Of a stretch of 64,000 bases of DNA, positions 54,486 to 63,994 are shown in pieces. The stretch is taken from NCBI GenBank assembly GCA_030425145.1, contig JAUHVK010000003.1, forward strand, positions 124,001 through 188,000. The letters run 5' to 3'. The stretch comes from Alphaproteobacteria bacterium (GTDB lineage Bacteria; Pseudomonadota; Alphaproteobacteria; Rhodobacterales; Rhodobacteraceae). The position numbers and the translations under genes are program-made. The notes under the pieces are model-generated. The model saw only the letters and a program-made list of their open reading frames with translations. It made no database searches and had not been told where the DNA came from. Within the stretch, counting starts at the first letter, position 1. Each line of letters opens with the position of its first letter.

Positions 54486-55781
54486 TCAATCCGCGAACGG
54501 ATCGGTCACGAGGATTGTGTCCTCCCGCTCGGGTGAGGTGGAAAGTAGGGCCACCGGGCATTCGATCAATTCCTCGATCCGGCGCACATATTTGATCGCC
54601 TCGGCCGGCAGATCGACCCAGGACCGTGCGCCTTCGGTCGATTGCGACCAGCCGGGCATTTCCTCATAGATCGGTGTGCAGCGCACCTGCTCTTCTGCGG
54701 CAGTCGGCAGGTAGTCGTAACGCTGACCGTCCAACTCGTAGCCGACGCAGATTTTCAGCGTCTCGAACCCGTCCAGCACATCGAGCTTGGTGAGCGAAAT
54801 ACCGTTCACACCACTCGTGGCACAGGTCTGGCGCACAAGGCAGGCATCGAACCAGCCGCAGCGCCGCTTGCGCCCGGTTGTGGTGCCAAATTCATGCCCA
54901 CGTTCGCCAAGGCGCTGCCCGTCGGCGTCATGCAATTCTGTCGGGAACGGACCTTCGCCCACCCGTGTGGTATAGGCTTTGACGATTCCCAGCACGTAAT
55001 CGATCGCACCCGGCCCAAGACCAACACCCGTCGCCGCCTGACCGGCGATGACGTTGGACGAGGTCACAAACGGATAGGTGCCGAAATCGATATCGAGAAG
55101 TGCACCCTGCGCCCCTTCGAACAGGATGCGCTTGCCCGCCTTGCGTTTCTCGTTGAGCACCTTCCAGACCGGTGCGGCAAAGGGAAGGATCTGATCCGCA
55201 ATCTCGGTCAGCTGCGCCAGAAGTGCGTCGCGGTCCACCGGATCGAAACCAAGACCCTTGCGCAGCGGATCATGGTGCTGCAACGCACGGTCCACGCGCG
55301 CTTCAAGTGTTGCGCGATCTGCAAGGTCAGCCACACGGACCGACCGGCGGCCCACTTTATCTTCATAAGCCGGGCCGATGCCGCGCCCGGTGGTGCCGAT
55401 CTTGGTACCCTTGCTGGCGGCTTCTTCGCGCGCCCGGTCCAACTCACCGTGAATCGGCAGGATCAGCGGCGTGTTCTCCGCGATCATCAGCGTTTCCGGG
55501 GTGATCTCCACACCCTGACCACGAATGGTTTCGATCTCTTTCATCAGGTGCCACGGGTCGAGGACCACACCATTGCCGATCACCGACAGCTTGCCACCGC
55601 GCACCACGCCGGACGGCAGCGCATGCAGCTTGTAGACCTTACCATCAATGACAAGCGTATGGCCGGCATTGTGCCCGCCCTGAAAGCGGCAGATCACATC
55701 CGCACGCTCCGAGAGCCAGTCCACAATCTTGCCTTTGCCCTCGTCGCCCCACTGGGCACCCACGACCACCACATTCGCCAT
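54486..55781 (-). CDS. purA: Adenylosuccinate synthetase
   Basis: The 431-residue GTP-dependent enzyme converts IMP and aspartate to adenylosuccinate. It shows [48 protein letters not shown] in pieces, [20 protein letters not shown] and [13 protein letters not shown] 55781 gives the canonical N-terminus. The second purine gene, purD, lies 28 kb away. Confidence 0.97.
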   Translation of the reverse strand: MANVVVVGAQWGDEGKGKIVDWLSERADVICRFQGGHNAGHTLVIDGKVYKLHALPSGVVRGGKLSVIGNGVVLDPWHLMKEIETIRGQGVEITPETLMIAENTPLILPIHGELDRAREEAASKGTKIGTTGRGIGPAYEDKVGRRSVRVADLADRATLEARVDRALQHHDPLRKGLGFDPVDRDALLAQLTEIADQILPFAAPVWKVLNEKRKAGKRILFEGAQGALLDIDFGTYPFVTSSNVIAGQAATGVGLGPGAIDYVLGIVKAYTTRVGEGPFPTELHDADGQRLGERGHEFGTTTGRKRRCGWFDACLVRQTCATSGVNGISLTKLDVLDGFETLKICVGYELDGQRYDYLPTAAEEQVRCTPIYEEMPGWSQSTEGARSWVDLPAEAIKYVRRIEELIECPVALLSTSPEREDTILVTDPFAD

Positions 55782-56018
55782 GTCTTTAGACCTTTGCTGG
55801 AGTTCCATCCGTCAAACCCGCGCCCGTATAGTGCGCAATGCACGCGGGGGAAACCGGTTTTCGGAAACCTTTGCGCGACATTTCACCATGCACCGCGAAC
55901 CCCACCCCCGTCTCTGCCCGTTTGCCACAGGGATTTAGCCAGCATAAACAGCCCTCTGGACACTCCGCCCTGCTTTGGGCGATCAAACCGCACCTGCGAT
56001 CTGGAAAGGCGAACACTC

Positions 56019-56414
56019 ATGGGATTCCTTCTGCGTTGGCTCTTCGCCTTTGGACTTGTCGCCGCCACCTACAACCCGACGGCCTATAACTTCACCAGTT
56101 GGGCAATGACCGACGGGCAGGATCAGTTGTCGATCACGGTGCTGGTCGGGCTGGTCCTTCTGGTCGGCTACATCATCTACCTGCGCGCCACGCTGCGCTC
56201 CATCGGCGCTTTCGGCATGATCCTGATCCTCGCGCTTGTGGGCGCACTGCTCTGGGTCGCGTATGATTTCGGCCTTCTTGATTTGCAAAACCGCACCCTG
56301 ACCGTCTGGATCGGCATCATTGCCCTGTCGCTGGTGCTCGGCATCGGCCTCAGTTGGTCGATCGTGCGCCGAAAACTCTCAGGTCAGGCGGATGTGGACG
56401 ACGTGGAAGAATAA
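56019..56414 (+). CDS. Small four-helix membrane protein (DUF6524-like)
   Basis: The 131-residue protein has four hydrophobic helices and begins MGFLLRWLFAFGLVAATYNP. Polar residues cluster in one loop (TSWAMTDGQDQLS) and the tail (GQADVDDVEE). I recall similar short proteins in Rhodobacterales under DUF6524, with moderate certainty. The 237-bp gap upstream (55782-56018), between it and divergent purA, shows no gene or RNA that I can support. Confidence 0.65.
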   Translation: MGFLLRWLFAFGLVAATYNPTAYNFTSWAMTDGQDQLSITVLVGLVLLVGYIIYLRATLRSIGAFGMILILALVGALLWVAYDFGLLDLQNRTLTVWIGIIALSLVLGIGLSWSIVRRKLSGQADVDDVEE

Positions 56415-56546
56415 TCGCTTCTTCTCCTTCCAAATGCGCACAAGCACCGCCAGCCAAACACACGCGATCAGATCGCCCAACACGGGTTGCACCACGCTGC
56501 GCTTGGCCTTAGATACCCCCCATTCACGAAGAGATCCGGGACAGCC

Positions 56547-56921
56547 ATGGAAAACGTCGTTCTCATCATCCACCTCCTTCTCGCGCTCGCGCTGATCGGC
56601 GTCGTGCTGCTGCAGCGCTCTGATGGCGGTGGGCTTGGCGCCATGGGTGGTGGCGGCGGCGGTGCAATCAGCACCCGCAGCGCAGCAACGGGCCTTGGCA
56701 AACTGACCTGGATCCTCGCCATCGCGTTTATCTGCACCTCGCTCACCCTGACGGTGATCGCCGCGCAGAACGCGTCGGGCAGCTCCATCATGGATCGCCT
56801 GACCACCGGCGGCGATGCTGCAACCGAAGAAACCGACAGCAATACGCTCGACACGGATGGGCTTCTGCCGCCGCCGTCCTCGGTTGATCCGAACGCCCCG
56901 CTTCTGCCCCGCGCCGACTGA
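56547..56921 (+). CDS. secG: Preprotein translocase subunit SecG
   Basis: The 124-residue protein has the SecG pattern: helix 1 VVLIIHLLLALALIGVVLLQ, the glycine-rich GLGAMGGGGGG loop and helix 2 (LTWILAIAFICTSLTLTVIA), then an acidic, proline-rich tail. SecG assists SecYE during protein export. The pyrG gene follows, as in many alphaproteobacteria. Confidence 0.94.
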   Translation: MENVVLIIHLLLALALIGVVLLQRSDGGGLGAMGGGGGGAISTRSAATGLGKLTWILAIAFICTSLTLTVIAAQNASGSSIMDRLTTGGDAATEETDSNTLDTDGLLPPPSSVDPNAPLLPRAD

Positions 56922-56942
56922 TCCGGCACAGGCTTTGAACCG

Positions 56943-56977
56943 ACGCGCGGTCGCTTGGGGCCGCGCGTTTTTCTTTG
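56943..56977 (+). terminator. Intrinsic terminator after secG
   Basis: Arms ACGCGCGG (56943-56950) and CCGCGCGT (56961-56968) with a 10-base loop, followed by TTTTCTTT. Confidence 0.8.
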
Positions 56978-57147
56978 CGCCACAAACCCACCATCCCTTG
57001 AGGCGCAGCAATCTGACGTAACATCATCTTGGGGTTCGGCCTTGCCTTTTTCCGCCGAATCCTCTACCGCTCAAATCCCGTGATGCTGCGTGCCTTTGGC
57101 TGCGCAGATCGCTTGGTTTGCAGGCACATCTCGGGAGGTCTCCACTC

Positions 57148-58791
57148 ATGGCACGCTTCATCTTCATCACCGGCGGCGTGGTGTCTTCCTTGGGCAAAGG
57201 TCTGGCTTCGGCTGCACTGGGCGCGTTGCTTCAGGCGCGTGGCTATTCGGTCCGTCTGCGCAAGCTCGACCCCTACCTGAACGTCGATCCCGGCACGATG
57301 TCGCCGTTCGAGCATGGCGAAGTGTTCGTCACCGACGATGGTGCGGAAACCGACCTCGACCTCGGCCACTATGAACGCTTCACCGGCGTGCCCGCGCGCA
57401 AGACCGACAGCATCTCGTCGGGCCGCATCTACACCAACGTGCTCGAGAAAGAGCGCCGGGGCGATTACCTTGGCAAAACGATCCAGGTAATCCCGCACGT
57501 CACCAATGAAATCAAGGACTTCATCTCCATTGGCGAGGATGAGGTCGACTTCATGCTCTGCGAAATCGGCGGCACTGTGGGCGACATCGAAGGCCTGCCC
57601 TTCTTCGAGGCGATCCGCCAGTTTTCCCAGGACAAACCGCGCGGCCAGTGTATCTTCATGCACCTGACGCTGCTGCCCTACATCAAGGCCTCGGGCGAGC
57701 TGAAGACCAAGCCCACCCAGCACTCCGTCAAGGAGCTCCGCTCCATCGGCCTGGCCCCCGACATTCTTGTCTGCCGCTCCGAAGGACCGATCCCGCAGAA
57801 AGAACGCGATAAGCTGGCGCTTTTCTGCAATGTGCGCCCCGACGCCGTGATCGCCGCCCAAGACCTCAAGTCGATTTATGAGGCCCCCCTCGCCTATCAC
57901 CGCGAGGGCCTCGATCAGGCGGTGCTCGACGCGTTCCAGATCACGCCCGCGCCCAAGCCGAATCTCGAAAAATGGGAAGACGTGGCCGACCGCATCTACA
58001 ACCCCGAAGGCGAGGTGAATGTCGCCATCGTGGGCAAATACGTGCAGCTTGAGGACGCCTATAAATCCATTGCCGAGGCGCTCACCCATGGCGGCATGGC
58101 CAACCGCGTCAAGGTCAACATCCAGTGGGTCGATGCAGAGATCTTCGAACGCGAAGACCCCGCCCCCCATCTCGAAGGCTTCCACGCGATCCTCGTGCCC
58201 GGCGGCTTTGGGGAACGCGGCACAGAGGGCAAGATCAAGGCGGCGCAATTCGCCCGCGAACACAAGGTGCCCTATCTCGGCATCTGCCTTGGCATGCAGA
58301 TGGCGGTGATCGAAGCCGCGCGCAACGTCGCCAAACTGCCCGATGCCGGGTCCGAGGAGTTTGACCACGAGGCCGGAAAAAAGCGTTTCACGCCCGTGGT
58401 TTACCACCTCAAGGAATGGGTGCAGGGCAACCAGACCGTCAACCGCAGCGTGGCCGACGACAAGGGCGGCACGATGCGCCTTGGCGCCTATGACGCGGTG
58501 CTGACCGAAGGCTCAAAAGTCGCCGAGGTCTACGGCACCACCACCATCGACGAACGCCACCGCCACCGCTACGAGGTCGACATCAAGTACCGCAAGGCGC
58601 TTGAGGAAGGCGGGCTGTGTTTCTCCGGCATGAGCCCCGACGGCCGCCTGCCCGAGATCGTCGAATGGCCCGACCACCCGTGGTTCATCGGCGTCCAGTT
58701 CCACCCGGAACTGAAGTCGAAACCGTTCGACCCGCATCCGCTGTTCAAGGATTTTGTGCGGGCGGCGAAGGATGTGTCGCGGTTGGTGTAA
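57148..58791 (+). CDS. pyrG: CTP synthase
   Basis: The 547-residue enzyme makes CTP from UTP using glutamine nitrogen. The synthetase domain has [19 protein letters not shown] and [20 protein letters not shown]. The C-terminal glutamine amidotransferase has [24 protein letters not shown] (nucleophile cysteine) and the FHPEL histidine-glutamate. GGGAGG precedes the ATG at 57148. Confidence 0.97.
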   Translation: MARFIFITGGVVSSLGKGLASAALGALLQARGYSVRLRKLDPYLNVDPGTMSPFEHGEVFVTDDGAETDLDLGHYERFTGVPARKTDSISSGRIYTNVLEKERRGDYLGKTIQVIPHVTNEIKDFISIGEDEVDFMLCEIGGTVGDIEGLPFFEAIRQFSQDKPRGQCIFMHLTLLPYIKASGELKTKPTQHSVKELRSIGLAPDILVCRSEGPIPQKERDKLALFCNVRPDAVIAAQDLKSIYEAPLAYHREGLDQAVLDAFQITPAPKPNLEKWEDVADRIYNPEGEVNVAIVGKYVQLEDAYKSIAEALTHGGMANRVKVNIQWVDAEIFEREDPAPHLEGFHAILVPGGFGERGTEGKIKAAQFAREHKVPYLGICLGMQMAVIEAARNVAKLPDAGSEEFDHEAGKKRFTPVVYHLKEWVQGNQTVNRSVADDKGGTMRLGAYDAVLTEGSKVAEVYGTTTIDERHRHRYEVDIKYRKALEEGGLCFSGMSPDGRLPEIVEWPDHPWFIGVQFHPELKSKPFDPHPLFKDFVRAAKDVSRLV

Positions 58792-58940
58792 CGCACCATC
58801 GCCAGACCGCGGGATGGCGATGGCGCGGCACCTACGGTGCTATTCGCAAAGGGCGCCTAACTCAACGTCGTAGGGTGCGTGCTCGCACGCACAGTCAAAC
58901 GCGGCCTCGAAGCCGTGTAATTGCTGCGTCGACGCGGCGA
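58792..58940. repeat. Cluster of decayed palindromes after pyrG
   Basis: The gap holds several hairpins: CCATCGCC (58796-58803) with GGCGATGG (58816-58823); GCACC-TAC-GGTGC (58828-58840); GTGCGTGC-TC-GCACGCAC (58875-58892) within TAGGGTGCGTG; and two with one mismatch near 58900-58937 (GCTGCGTCGACGCGGC). It resembles REP-type intergenic DNA. No gene is seen in it. Confidence 0.6.
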
Positions 58941-58980
58941 CACCCTTCCCCAAACCACCTGCGCCCGTTACGCTCGCAAC

Positions 58981-59289
58981 ATGCCCCTCGCCGCCTTCAC
59001 CACGATCGACAGCGAAGACGCCGCCCGCAGCCTTGCGCGCGCGGTCGTCACCGCCAAACTCGCCGCCTGCGTGCAGATCGAAAAGATCACCTCGGTCTAC
59101 GAATGGAACGGCGTGCAGGAGGAACCCGAATACCGGCTGCTCTTCAAAACCAGCGCCGCTGCGTGGCCCGCGCTGAAAGAGTTGATTCTGCGCGATCATC
59201 CCTATGATGAACCCGCACTTTGGGCGGTCGAGATGACGGACGGCTCGGAGAGTTTCCTGAACTGGATCGACACCGCCGCCACTGGCTGA
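58981..59289 (+). CDS. cutA: Divalent-cation tolerance protein CutA
   Basis: The 102-residue protein has the CutA1 features: an N-terminal strand with AAFTTIDSEDAARSLARAVV, LAACVQIEKITSVYEWNG and the conserved LILRDHPYDEPALWAVE. CutA forms very stable trimers; its linkage to copper tolerance is debated. ATG 58981 gives the right length. It ends 6 bp from the convergent glycosyltransferase gene. Confidence 0.93.
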   Translation: MPLAAFTTIDSEDAARSLARAVVTAKLAACVQIEKITSVYEWNGVQEEPEYRLLFKTSAAAWPALKELILRDHPYDEPALWAVEMTDGSESFLNWIDTAATG

Positions 59290-59295
59290 AGCCTG

Positions 59296-60336
59296 TCAGG
59301 CCAGCATCTCGCGCGCGGCGTCGGTGATCTGCAGAAAGTCCTGTTCAATCAGGTGCTCGACAGTCGGCCCCTGCGCATCGCAATAGGTCGCGAGGTTGAG
59401 GTCGCCCTCCTGCGCAAGCCGCGACACCCGCAAGCGGGTCTCGTCATGTGCCACGCGGTTCTCGGCCAGCAGCTTCTGCTCTCGCGCCATCACACCGCCC
59501 GCCAGTTTGTAATGCCGCAGCACGGCAGAAAAATCGGTACAGACCACGCCCGTCGTCACATGTGGATGCGGCTGCGGAACCACCCCGTCCCCCATCCGGA
59601 ACAGCGCGTGTTTGGTCAGGCAGCACGCCTCGCCAAAGGCGGCACGGCGCAATCCGCCATAGAGCACAGGGATCGTCGGATGGGTGATGCGGTTCCGTTC
59701 AAGGTGCCAACCCCAATTGAGACCCGAGCCGTGATAGGAAAACCGCTCCAGATCCCCGATATTGTAGCGGTCAAATCTCTCCGCTGCCTCGGCATAGGGC
59801 ATCTCCCCCGCCACCGAGATCGGACCGTCGAATGCCACGTCCAGCATCTGCGCCACCAGCGCGCTGTGCCCCCGTTCGGCCATGCGCCGCGCAAGTTCCG
59901 GCAAAGGCACGCGGTCGGCATTGGGATAGTCGAGCAATTCGTCCGGGTCGATGGCCAGACGCCACCCACCCTCAAGCACCAAGGTGTTGGCCAGGAACCG
60001 GATCTCACGCTCGTACTCGCGGAAATCGGCGTCACAGCTGATGATGGTGACGTCCGGCCAGCGCCGCGCGATGTCGATGGACCCGTCGGTCGAGCCGTTG
60101 TCGACATAGACGATATGCGACACACCCAGCTTGCGGTGATGGGCGATATGATGGTCGAGGAAATAGGCGACATCCCGTCCGACCAGAACCAGCGCCACGT
60201 CGTGCTCTGCCAGCCGTGTCAGGCGCGGGCCATGCACAACGGTCATCCCACTGCGCACCTGCTTCGCTGCGCGGCGCATGTAAAGGCGGCCGTTCAGGTT
60301 CTGCCATACGCGCTGTGCGGGGCCGAAAATGCCCAT
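59296..60336 (-). CDS. Glycosyltransferase family 2-like protein
   Basis: The 346-residue protein has a GT-A type core: DVAYFLDHHIAHHRKLGVSH, IVYVDNGSTDGSIDIARRW and RLAIDPDELLDYP, the last providing a DxD-like metal site. The pattern suits the Glyco_tranf_2_4 family often found with surface polysaccharide genes, though none are adjacent. The C-terminal half (HYKLAGGVMAREQKLLAENR) is typical of the family. ATG 60336 follows AGGAG. Confidence 0.8.
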   Translation of the reverse strand: MGIFGPAQRVWQNLNGRLYMRRAAKQVRSGMTVVHGPRLTRLAEHDVALVLVGRDVAYFLDHHIAHHRKLGVSHIVYVDNGSTDGSIDIARRWPDVTIISCDADFREYEREIRFLANTLVLEGGWRLAIDPDELLDYPNADRVPLPELARRMAERGHSALVAQMLDVAFDGPISVAGEMPYAEAAERFDRYNIGDLERFSYHGSGLNWGWHLERNRITHPTIPVLYGGLRRAAFGEACCLTKHALFRMGDGVVPQPHPHVTTGVVCTDFSAVLRHYKLAGGVMAREQKLLAENRVAHDETRLRVSRLAQEGDLNLATYCDAQGPTVEHLIEQDFLQITDAAREMLA

Positions 60337-60458
60337 CCCCTGCTCTCCTGTTGCTCCGCCCGCCGCCCTCACTTTGTAGAAACACGACCGGGGATCAACC
60401 CTTTAGATCCACGCCAAGCCCTCTATCGAAGCCGATCAAACTGGCCTATCACGGGCAG

Positions 60459-61226
60459 ATGCTGTCCTATCAACACCTCTACCACGCGGGCAACGCCGCT
60501 GACGTCCACAAGCACGCCGCACTTGCGCTTGCGCTGGACTACCTGACGCAAAAGCCCAAACCCCTGAGCTATATCGAGACCCATGCCGGACGTGGGCGCT
60601 ATGACCTGAACGCCCCCGAAGCGGTCAAGACCGGCGAGGCGGCGCAGGGCATCGCCCGTCTGCAAGCCGGGTTTGCCAAGACACACCCGTATATCCGCGC
60701 GCTCGCCGCACAGCCCGATGGCCTCTACCCCGGTTCCCCAGCCATCGCGCAGGCGCTGCTCCGCCCCGAGGACACACTGCATCTGGCGGAACTTCACCCG
60801 CAGGAGCACGCCGCCCTGCGCACCAATCTGCGCGCGCCGAACACACATGTGTACCATCAGGATGGTTTGGAGCTGGCCCAAAGCTTGTGCCCGCCGACCC
60901 CCCGCCGGGGGCTGATGCTGGTTGACCCGAGCTACGAGATCAAAGCCGAATACACCCAGATTCCGAAATGGTTGTCGGCAATCACCCGTAAATGGAATGT
61001 CGGTGTGGTGATGATCTGGTACCCGATCCTCACCTCCGGCGCGCACCGCCCGATGCTGCGCAGCCTTCAGGCGGACCATCCCGAAGCGCTTACTCACGAG
61101 GTGCGCTTCCCCCCGGCCCGAGAAGGGCATCGCATGATCGGATCGGGCCTCTTCGTGGTGAACCCACCTTTCGGTCTTGAGGCCGCGCTGAAACCGCTCG
61201 CCGCGGCGTTCCGCAAGCTGGCATGA
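60459..61226 (+). CDS. rlmJ: 23S rRNA (adenine2030-N6)-methyltransferase RlmJ
   Basis: The 255-residue enzyme methylates A2030 of 23S rRNA. It starts MLSYQHLYHAGNAADVHKH, has YIETHAGRGRYDL as the AdoMet site, and LMLVDPSYEIKAEY as the catalytic (D/N)PP(Y/F)-type motif, here DPSY. The last residues overlap the next gene start (ATGA). ATG 60459 gives the canonical start although the frame is open upstream. Confidence 0.92.
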   Translation: MLSYQHLYHAGNAADVHKHAALALALDYLTQKPKPLSYIETHAGRGRYDLNAPEAVKTGEAAQGIARLQAGFAKTHPYIRALAAQPDGLYPGSPAIAQALLRPEDTLHLAELHPQEHAALRTNLRAPNTHVYHQDGLELAQSLCPPTPRRGLMLVDPSYEIKAEYTQIPKWLSAITRKWNVGVVMIWYPILTSGAHRPMLRSLQADHPEALTHEVRFPPAREGHRMIGSGLFVVNPPFGLEAALKPLAAAFRKLA

Positions 61227-61894
61227 TCCGCCTCGCCGCCGCGCTGCTTGTCCTTCCCGGCCTTGCCAGCGCGGAAGGCGTGTTGGCGGTGCCCTATGAC
61301 GATCTCCTGCTCCAACCGCACCGGATCGAACGGTTCGACAGCTTGCCCAGCGCGCCAGAACCCGGCCACCGCATCGACCAGCATTGGCGCGCGCCGGGTC
61401 TGAGCATCGGAGAACGACTGGTCGGTCAAAGCGCCCGCGACAGCGATGGGTTTGACGCCTTGACCGGCTTCCCCAATCCCCCGCTGCGCGCGATCCCCGG
61501 CGCACCGGGCCAGACGTTCGCCATCGCGCATCACGCAGGCTTCGGCTCAAACGCGCTGTTTCCTGTCGGCCCCAAAGGCGCAGACCTGCCGGAAGGTCGT
61601 GGCGAAGGCAGCGCTGCGCTTGTATTTGATGCCCCGCAAACCGCCCTCGGCCTTCGGCTGCACGCGGAATACCCCGACCCTCTCGGCCAGCGCCCGCCAC
61701 CGGGCAGCGCGGTGGTGACCTTCTACGACGCGGCAGGCGATATCACCGCGATCACACTGCCGCTGTCGCATGGCGTCCTTTCTCTCGGTTGGCGCAGCGA
61801 CATGGGCATCACAGCGCTGACGATTGAAAACACCGACCCGGGCGGCATCGCAATCGACGACATCCTCTACGATGTGACTGCGCTGGCCGGATAG
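61223..61894 (+). CDS. Exported protein of unknown function
   Basis: The 223-residue product has a signal peptide (MIRLAAALLVLPGLASAEG) and a body rich in beta-strand-forming residues. A C-terminal DPGGIAIDDILYDV resembles the end of PEP-CTERM-type beta-sandwich domains, but the sorting tail is absent. It overlaps rlmJ by four bases. No family recognised. Confidence 0.65.
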   Translation: MIRLAAALLVLPGLASAEGVLAVPYDDLLLQPHRIERFDSLPSAPEPGHRIDQHWRAPGLSIGERLVGQSARDSDGFDALTGFPNPPLRAIPGAPGQTFAIAHHAGFGSNALFPVGPKGADLPEGRGEGSAALVFDAPQTALGLRLHAEYPDPLGQRPPPGSAVVTFYDAAGDITAITLPLSHGVLSLGWRSDMGITALTIENTDPGGIAIDDILYDVTALAG

Positions 61895-61933
61895 CCCATT
61901 GGCTAAGCCTCCGGCCCGGCATATATCCCCCGC

Positions 61934-62368
61934 ATGTTTGCAGATTTCCTCAAGCGCCTCACCGCGCCAGCCCCCGCCCCGCTTCCCGACACCGACGCAC
62001 GCCTCGCGCTGACCGCCCTTCTGGTGCGGGTCGCCCGCACCGATGGCGATTACGACGAGAGCGAGAAAACCCGCATCGACCGGATTGCCGCCTCGCGCTA
62101 CGGCCTGTCGCCTGATGAGGCAACCAAACTTCGCGGCGAAGCCGAAGCCTTGGAAGCCGAAGCCCCAGACACGGTGCGATTTACCTCGGCCATCAAGGCA
62201 GCCGTCCCCTATGAAGACCGGATCGCGGTGATTGAAGCGTTGTGGCAGGTGGTGCTCGCAGACGGCGTGCGCGAGGCGGAAGAAGACGCGCTCCTGCGCC
62301 TCGTGGCCAAGCTGCTCGGCGTCAATGACCGCGACAGCGCCTTCGCCCGCCAGCGCGTGGATAGGTAA
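61934..62368 (+). CDS. TerB-domain protein
   Basis: The 144-residue protein has the TerB helical domain (ALTALLVRVARTDGDYDESE, ALWQVVLADGVREAEEDALL), with the paired acidic motifs that bind metal in TerB. In enterobacteria TerB belongs to a tellurite/phage resistance operon; here no other ter gene is present, so it is a solitary member. It overlaps the following gene by one base (TAATG). Confidence 0.85.
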   Translation: MFADFLKRLTAPAPAPLPDTDARLALTALLVRVARTDGDYDESEKTRIDRIAASRYGLSPDEATKLRGEAEALEAEAPDTVRFTSAIKAAVPYEDRIAVIEALWQVVLADGVREAEEDALLRLVAKLLGVNDRDSAFARQRVDR

Positions 62369-63105
62369 TGAGCATCGCCAGCCTGCCGATGTATTGGCGG
62401 CCCGAGAACGCACATCTCTGGCGCGCGTTCTGGTCCGTGGTTCAGGAATGCGCTCGGGACGAAGGCCTGTCCTTGCCCGACCTCACGCCCCCCGATGCTC
62501 TGCCCGCCGACTGGTACAGCCATTGGCTGTCCCCCGATCTTGCCCTGTCGATGACCTGCGGCCTGCCGTTTCGCAGCAGGCTGCACGACAAGGTGCAGTA
62601 TATCGGCACGCTGGATTTTGACCTTGGCGGCCCTGCCGGGCATTACCACTCGCAGATCATTACCCGTAAGGATTGCTCCGGTCCGGCCCGGACGCTGGCC
62701 TACAACAGCGCCGACAGCCAGTCCGGCTGGGCTGCGGCTCAGGAATTGCCAGAACGTGCAGCGCTCACCGAATTCGTGGAGACCGGCGGTCACGCAGAAT
62801 CGCTGGCGGCGGTGGCCGAGGGTCGCGCAGATATAGCCTGCCTCGACGGATCGACTTGGCGCCTTCTGCAAGCCTTCGATCCCAACGCCGCCAAAGTGAT
62901 ACCACGCGGCACCACGCGCCCCACTCCGGCGTTGCCGCTGATCGCGGCGCAAGGCACCGATCCGGCACCGATCCGCGCGGCGACGGCACGGGCGACCGAG
63001 GCGTTTCAGACGGACTCTCCCGACCACATGGGCGGCCGCATGAGCTTTTGCGTCCTTGATGTGCAATCCTATCTGGCAGAGCCGATTCCCGCGCCACCGG
63101 CATGA
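62368..63105 (+). CDS. PhnD/SsuA-like substrate-binding protein lacking a signal peptide
   Basis: The 245-residue protein resembles the periplasmic binding protein fold of PhnD/SsuA transporters (TLAYNSADSQSGWAAAQEL, GHAESLAAVAEGRADIACLD), but its N-terminus (MSIASLPMYWRPENAHLWR) has no signal peptide or lipobox. It may act in the cytoplasm as a sensor, or the start may be misplaced. The neighbouring TerB gene is translationally coupled to it. No permease or PhnC partner is seen. Confidence 0.65.
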   Translation: MSIASLPMYWRPENAHLWRAFWSVVQECARDEGLSLPDLTPPDALPADWYSHWLSPDLALSMTCGLPFRSRLHDKVQYIGTLDFDLGGPAGHYHSQIITRKDCSGPARTLAYNSADSQSGWAAAQELPERAALTEFVETGGHAESLAAVAEGRADIACLDGSTWRLLQAFDPNAAKVIPRGTTRPTPALPLIAAQGTDPAPIRAATARATEAFQTDSPDHMGGRMSFCVLDVQSYLAEPIPAPPA

Positions 63106-63220
63106 CTGACGCTGGGTCATTATACAGGTTCAGACGGAATCCCTCGATTTCCGCATTGCATCGGAGCCGGTTTTGTCGTCAACCTACGGTCCATCCTATG
63201 CCAATCCTTCAGAGCACTAC

Positions 63221-63994
63221 GTGACAGACACGCCCGTCCTGGAAATACGCAACCTGCACAAGCAGTACGGAAGCCTTGAGGTCATCAAGGGTGTCGACAT
63301 CACCGCCCATCGGGGCGATGTGGTCTCGTTGATTGGCTCATCCGGTTCCGGCAAATCGACCATCCTGCGCTGTGCCAACCTGCTTGAGGACAGCCAGCAG
63401 GGCGACATCCTGTTCAAGGGTGAAGCCGTCGCGTGGAAGGGCAGCGGCCTTGGCCGCCACCCGTCGGACCCGAAACAGGTGCTGCGCATCCGCACCAACC
63501 TGTCGATGGTGTTCCAGCAGTTCAACCTGTGGTCCCACATGACGATCCTGCAAAACGTCATGGAAGCCCCGCTCACCGTGCTTGGCCGCGACCGGGCCGA
63601 GGTTGAACAGGCGGCACGGGGCTATCTCGACAAGGTGGGCATCGGCGACAAATGCGACGCCTATCCGGCCCAGTTGTCTGGCGGCCAGCAACAGCGCGCA
63701 GCGATTGCCCGGGCGCTCTGCATGGAACCCGAGGCGCTTCTTTTCGACGAACCCACCTCGGCGCTGGATCCGGAATTGGAACAGGAAGTGGTGCGCGTCA
63801 TCAAGGATCTGGCCTCCGAAGGCCGGACCATGCTGATCGTCACCCATGACATGAAAATGGCCCGCGACGTGAGCAATCACGTGGTGTTCCTGCATCAGGG
63901 CCTGATCGAAGAAGAAGGTGCACCGGACGAATTGTTCGGGGCACCGAAATCGGAACGGCTGCGAGGCTTTTTGTCCTCGACCATGGCCGAATAA
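63221..63994 (+). CDS. Amino-acid ABC transporter ATP-binding protein (HisP/GlnQ type)
   Basis: The ATPase has Walker A GSSGSGKSTILRCANLLE, the Q-loop VFQQFNLWSHM, signature LSGGQQQRAAIARAL, Walker B ALLFDEPTSALDPE and the switch histidine in IVTHDM. A short insertion (VAWKGSGLGRHPSDPKQVL) before the Q-loop is typical of the basic/polar amino-acid group (HisP/ArtP/AotP). Permeases and binding protein presumably follow beyond 64 kb. The start is uncertain: GTG 63221 gives the conserved VTDTPVLEIRNLHKQYG, whereas a TTG at 63173 has a better GGAG site and would add 16 residues. Confidence 0.93.
   Translation: MTDTPVLEIRNLHKQYGSLEVIKGVDITAHRGDVVSLIGSSGSGKSTILRCANLLEDSQQGDILFKGEAVAWKGSGLGRHPSDPKQVLRIRTNLSMVFQQFNLWSHMTILQNVMEAPLTVLGRDRAEVEQAARGYLDKVGIGDKCDAYPAQLSGGQQQRAAIARALCMEPEALLFDEPTSALDPELEQEVVRVIKDLASEGRTMLIVTHDMKMARDVSNHVVFLHQGLIEEEGAPDELFGAPKSERLRGFLSSTMAE

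Noticed and set aside
54642-56414. Long plus-strand frame reaching from inside purA into the small membrane protein
   Set aside because: Only the last 131 codons (from 56019) encode a coherent membrane protein; the rest is antisense to purA.
61934-62368. Tellurite-resistance operon
   Set aside because: Only a solitary TerB is present; no terC, terD/E/Z or terF homologue in the window.
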